This document shows, one piece after another, positions 61,315-64,000 of a DNA stretch of 64,000 bases. The position numbers and the translations under genes are program-made. The notes beneath the pieces were generated by a model that worked only from the letters and a program-made list of their open reading frames with translations, was not told where the DNA came from and did no database searches. Numbering within the stretch: position 1 is the stretch's first letter; every line of letters starts with the position of its first letter. This DNA comes from Hoplostethus atlanticus (lineage: Eukaryota; Chordata; Actinopteri; Trachichthyiformes; Trachichthyidae): positions 269,501-333,500 of the forward strand of contig JAXDDX010000010.1 in assembly GCA_034670405.1 (NCBI GenBank). The letters are read 5' to 3'.

Positions 61315-63164
61315 GCTGTAGCAGGCCAGTGTCCAGATTATAACCACACCCAGTTTCTCTCTGCACAAAGACAAAGCGATATAATCACACACAAGCACAC
61401 AAATACTCCTGAGCAAACACAGATCCCCATTATCATATATATGAGAAATTAAAAATATTCACCATGAATTAGAACCACACATTAAATCAAATATAGAATA
61501 GATTTCACACATATTCAACCCCACTGTGTGCTTATATGCATGGACACAAGGCCACAGACAGTGCAAGCATAGATAAATGGACATGCATACACACACACAC
61601 ACACACACATAGAGAGACACATACAGACACATACTGCACACCTGATACACGTGCACACACACACACACACACACAATTTCCTGGTCTACATATCAGTGAT
61701 GGATGTGTTGCGTTGCATTAATAGAAGATCAACCTCACACCCTATTATCTCTAAAGAGGCCTGCCTCCTCTCACACTGTTAATCCAAATTCCTCTTCACA
61801 CATCTTTCGTTCTTGCTGTCTCTTTCTTTCACACATTCCCTGTCTTGATCTCTCTTTGTTGACAGTGTGTTGGAGAGACAATTTAAAAAATGGGCTCTAA
61901 ATTCTCACACACACACACACACAGGCATACTGACACACAAACACACAGATGTCAAGAGAAGTAGATGGACTTCCATATCACTTTATCAACCAACCATCTC
62001 TCTGCCTCGCCGAATATGCCAGTCACTCACTCTTTCTCTCACTCTGTGGCTGTCTCTCTGTCAGTCTGGTCGGTCGAAAGTATCATTCCTCCATTCCTTT
62101 TCTCTGTCCCTCACACACACATGGCACGTAGGCACACACACACACACAGACATACAGTTTTTCTACTTGAGAGAGTGAGAGAAAGAGACCGAATGTGTGT
62201 GTGTGTGTGTGTGAGAGAGAGGACATTTTAACTGCAGTAGGAGCAGCTGAATTCCCCTGGGTCACACTTCAGCACCTCATTGATCCACTGTCTGCTTCAA
62301 GGCCTGCATGGTGTGTGTGTGTGTGTGTGCTTTTAGTCTAGTCAATTTCTTCGTCCCACACACACTCAAAAGGACCAAAACGTGTGTGTGTGTGTGGGGT
62401 GTGTGTGTGGGTGCACCTACCTGTGTTAAGTGTGTACAGAGACCCTGTCCACTCTTGAAGTTAGCACATTCCACTTACATCTAAAGATCCCACTCTTCCG
62501 CATTATGTGAACTCATCTCCCACTGCTCACACATACTCTATGTATATTACATGAGTGTGGCTTCTTCGCTCCTCCTCTCCTACATAGTTATTCATGTTTA
62601 TATGGATGAATGTTAAAAGGGCACAGCACGTTTTACAATATAACTCCTACTATGTACAGTCATTATATACACTTTCAATAATATGTGGATTTATGTAATC
62701 GGTTATGGAGGAATGAGCAAATCTCCAGGCAAAACTAAAAGATTTTACACTGTAGATACACTGGAAGCAGATGACAGCAAGTAACAGCAAGTAAGAACGT
62801 CAGAGCACCAGCATTTCAAAAATGGGTGTATTGTCAGAGTTAACTACAAACATTTTGCATAGAAGTAAAGTAAAGTTGTTTTGTTTAAATCTACATTTTA
62901 CATTCTTATCACATTTAGCTCGTGCCCTTATCCACACCTGGAGGAGTAGGGGTGCAGTGTCTTTCTCATGAACACTTCAAAAGTACGCATAGCTGTTTGG
63001 GGAATCAAAATCTGTGACCTTTTCCTGATGGGAGTGACCTTTATCTTTAACCAAAAGGCCACCTTGCCACATTTTCATTTAAAAAGAGGCAGTAAAAACA
63101 GGTGGTTACATCCAACATACTACTGTTGAATCCATTGTAAAATCTTTCTGAATTCATCTCATTT

Positions 63165-63870
63165 CCTGTTTACATTTTAGGCATTTAGCTCATATCCAGA
63201 GTCATTTACAATGAGTGCAATGGTAGAGTAAGCTAAAATTCATAGATCACCCAAATTACAAGCAACCAATAGTCCAGTGTGCACAGGGCTTTAGTGCCGT
63301 TACAACATTCCTGCGACCACAGAGCCATCATGCAAGAGTGATTTGCTGGGTGAAGAAGTATAATGAGGAGAGGAACTTGAGTGGAGTGGAGGAGATAGTA
63401 TTTCATTCAATGGGGGAGAAGGTGAATGTCAATGTGAATGATGTATGCCCTGAAAAGATTAGTTTTAGCCTACAACAGAAGATGGGGAGTGAATCTGCTG
63501 TTGTACCAGGAGTGGGAAGGTCATTCTATTATGACCAGGTCGGCACAGGGAAGGGACGGCTAAGCAGCCGGTGGTGGCAGATGCTTGAAGGAGGAGCTGG
63601 GCAGAGTACCGGTGAGGAAGGGTCCGATTCCATGGATGTTGCAGACTGCAAACCTGCAGGATTGGGTGGTGGCTGCAATGTGGGCCTTTGCACGATAGTT
63701 GGTTATCCCAGCAAGAGTCTTGGCGGTTTGCACAGGAGTCACCATGGACTTGTCAATAGAAAAGACCAGCTCAGTGTAGTTGAGATTGAGTGTGAGGCGG
63801 TGCTCACCTCAACCTGAGTATCATAGCAATGGTAGAAGTTGTGGGATGCATTAGTGCCCACATTAGGGCT
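63165..63870 (-). mobile_element. Old relic of the same LINE type
   Basis: The order of segments follows the LINE at 21.5 kb, but with heavy divergence: TTTAGGCATTTAGCTCATAT near 63176, GAATCTGCTGTTGTACCAGG (against CGACTCTGCTGTCCTGAC), GGTGAGGAAGGGTCCGATTC (against GTGAGGAAGGGGCGAATC), GACCAGCTCAGTGTAGTTGA (against CACCAGCTCAGTCTTGTC), then ATCATAGCAATGGTAGAA (against TGCATAGCAGTGGTAGGAA). The last matches the Y-A-D-D region of copy 1. An apparent 159-codon + strand frame across it is a by-product. Confidence 0.7.
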
Positions 63871-64000
63871 GTCAGATTTGTCAAACTGTTCCACTGTGGG
63901 TTGGAGCAGCAGTGCAGCAAGCATGAAACAAGTGGAGCTTTTTGTTAAATTTTTTGTGTGGTCACAAAAAAATAATGGGAATGGGGAACATGTCTTGAAT

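Larger units (their letters stand above)
55886..64000 (+). other. Start of the intron inside FNIII; runs off the window
   Basis: No second FNIII half or MAM exon was recognised in these 8.1 kb. The stretch holds CA/GT arrays, the GGGCC-ended element, the Tc1-like element, CT-rich blocks (about 58410-58600), and a LINE relic near the right edge. Another diverged tail-like repeat is likely at about 62890-63070 (CATTTAGCTCGTGCCCTTAT; CAGTGTCTTTCTCATGAAC). Confidence 0.8.

Noticed and set aside
63338..63817. 159-codon plus-strand frame starting M-I-C-W-V-K-K
   Set aside because: It lies wholly within the diverged minus-strand LINE relic; no host-protein features.

Overview
This is vertebrate genomic DNA, almost certainly from a teleost fish. 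It carries seven protein-coding exons with GT/AG splice sites, spread over about 28.5 kb and separated by long introns. The rest is AT-rich, full of (CA)n/(GT)n arrays, and dotted with fish-type transposable elements: Tc1-like, hAT-like, a GGGCC-ended TIR element, a solo LTR, tRNA-derived SINEs and an L2/CR1-type LINE with the familiar teleost tail. The sequence does not identify the species.

The one host gene seen is an MDGA-family gene (MAM-domain-containing GPI anchor protein) on the + strand. It is most like MDGA1 in its Ig5, Ig6 and fibronectin portions. The exons are Ig2 first half (27402-27598), Ig2 second half (29551-29683), Ig3 (43477-43748), Ig4 (45351-45680), Ig5 (47924-48220), Ig6 (54989-55255) and the first half of the FNIII domain (55740-55885). 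Intron phases fit across every junction: Ig2 and FNIII are split by phase-0 introns, and each Ig domain is bounded by phase-1 introns. The signal peptide, Ig1, second FNIII half, MAM domain and GPI signal were not found, so the gene runs off both ends. The 27.4 kb upstream is best read as intron or 5' flank, and the 8.1 kb downstream as the intron inside FNIII. MDGA proteins are cell-surface molecules that bind neuroligins and limit synapse formation; the exons here encode the middle of that Ig stack.

The Ig3 exon is damaged as given. It carries two separate extra G bases, about 100 bp apart. Without them the domain and both splice phases fit the family exactly; with them the frame stops early. 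This is either a base-calling or assembly error or a real lesion.

Other layout: 1-10.9 kb unique-looking sequence and microsatellites; 10.95-11.4 kb a small hAT-like element next to a tRNA-derived SINE; 13.8-14.25 kb a solo LTR with a 5-bp target duplication; 18.2-18.6 kb a TATATGGTTC minisatellite; 20.75-21.27 kb an element with about 138-bp inverted repeats; 21.5-22.76 kb and 37.06-38.17 kb two near-identical 5'-truncated LINE copies; 22.8-23.4 kb and 48.8-49.4 kb two opposite copies of an unclassified repeat; 57.17-57.82 kb a GGGCC-ended element; 59.2-60.4 kb a dead Tc1-like transposon; 63.2-63.9 kb an old relative of the LINE.

I found no convincing new system. The most useful leads are the Ig3 frameshifts, the (TG)n tract in place of a normal pyrimidine tract at one 3' splice site, and several mobile elements whose ends can be placed to the base.
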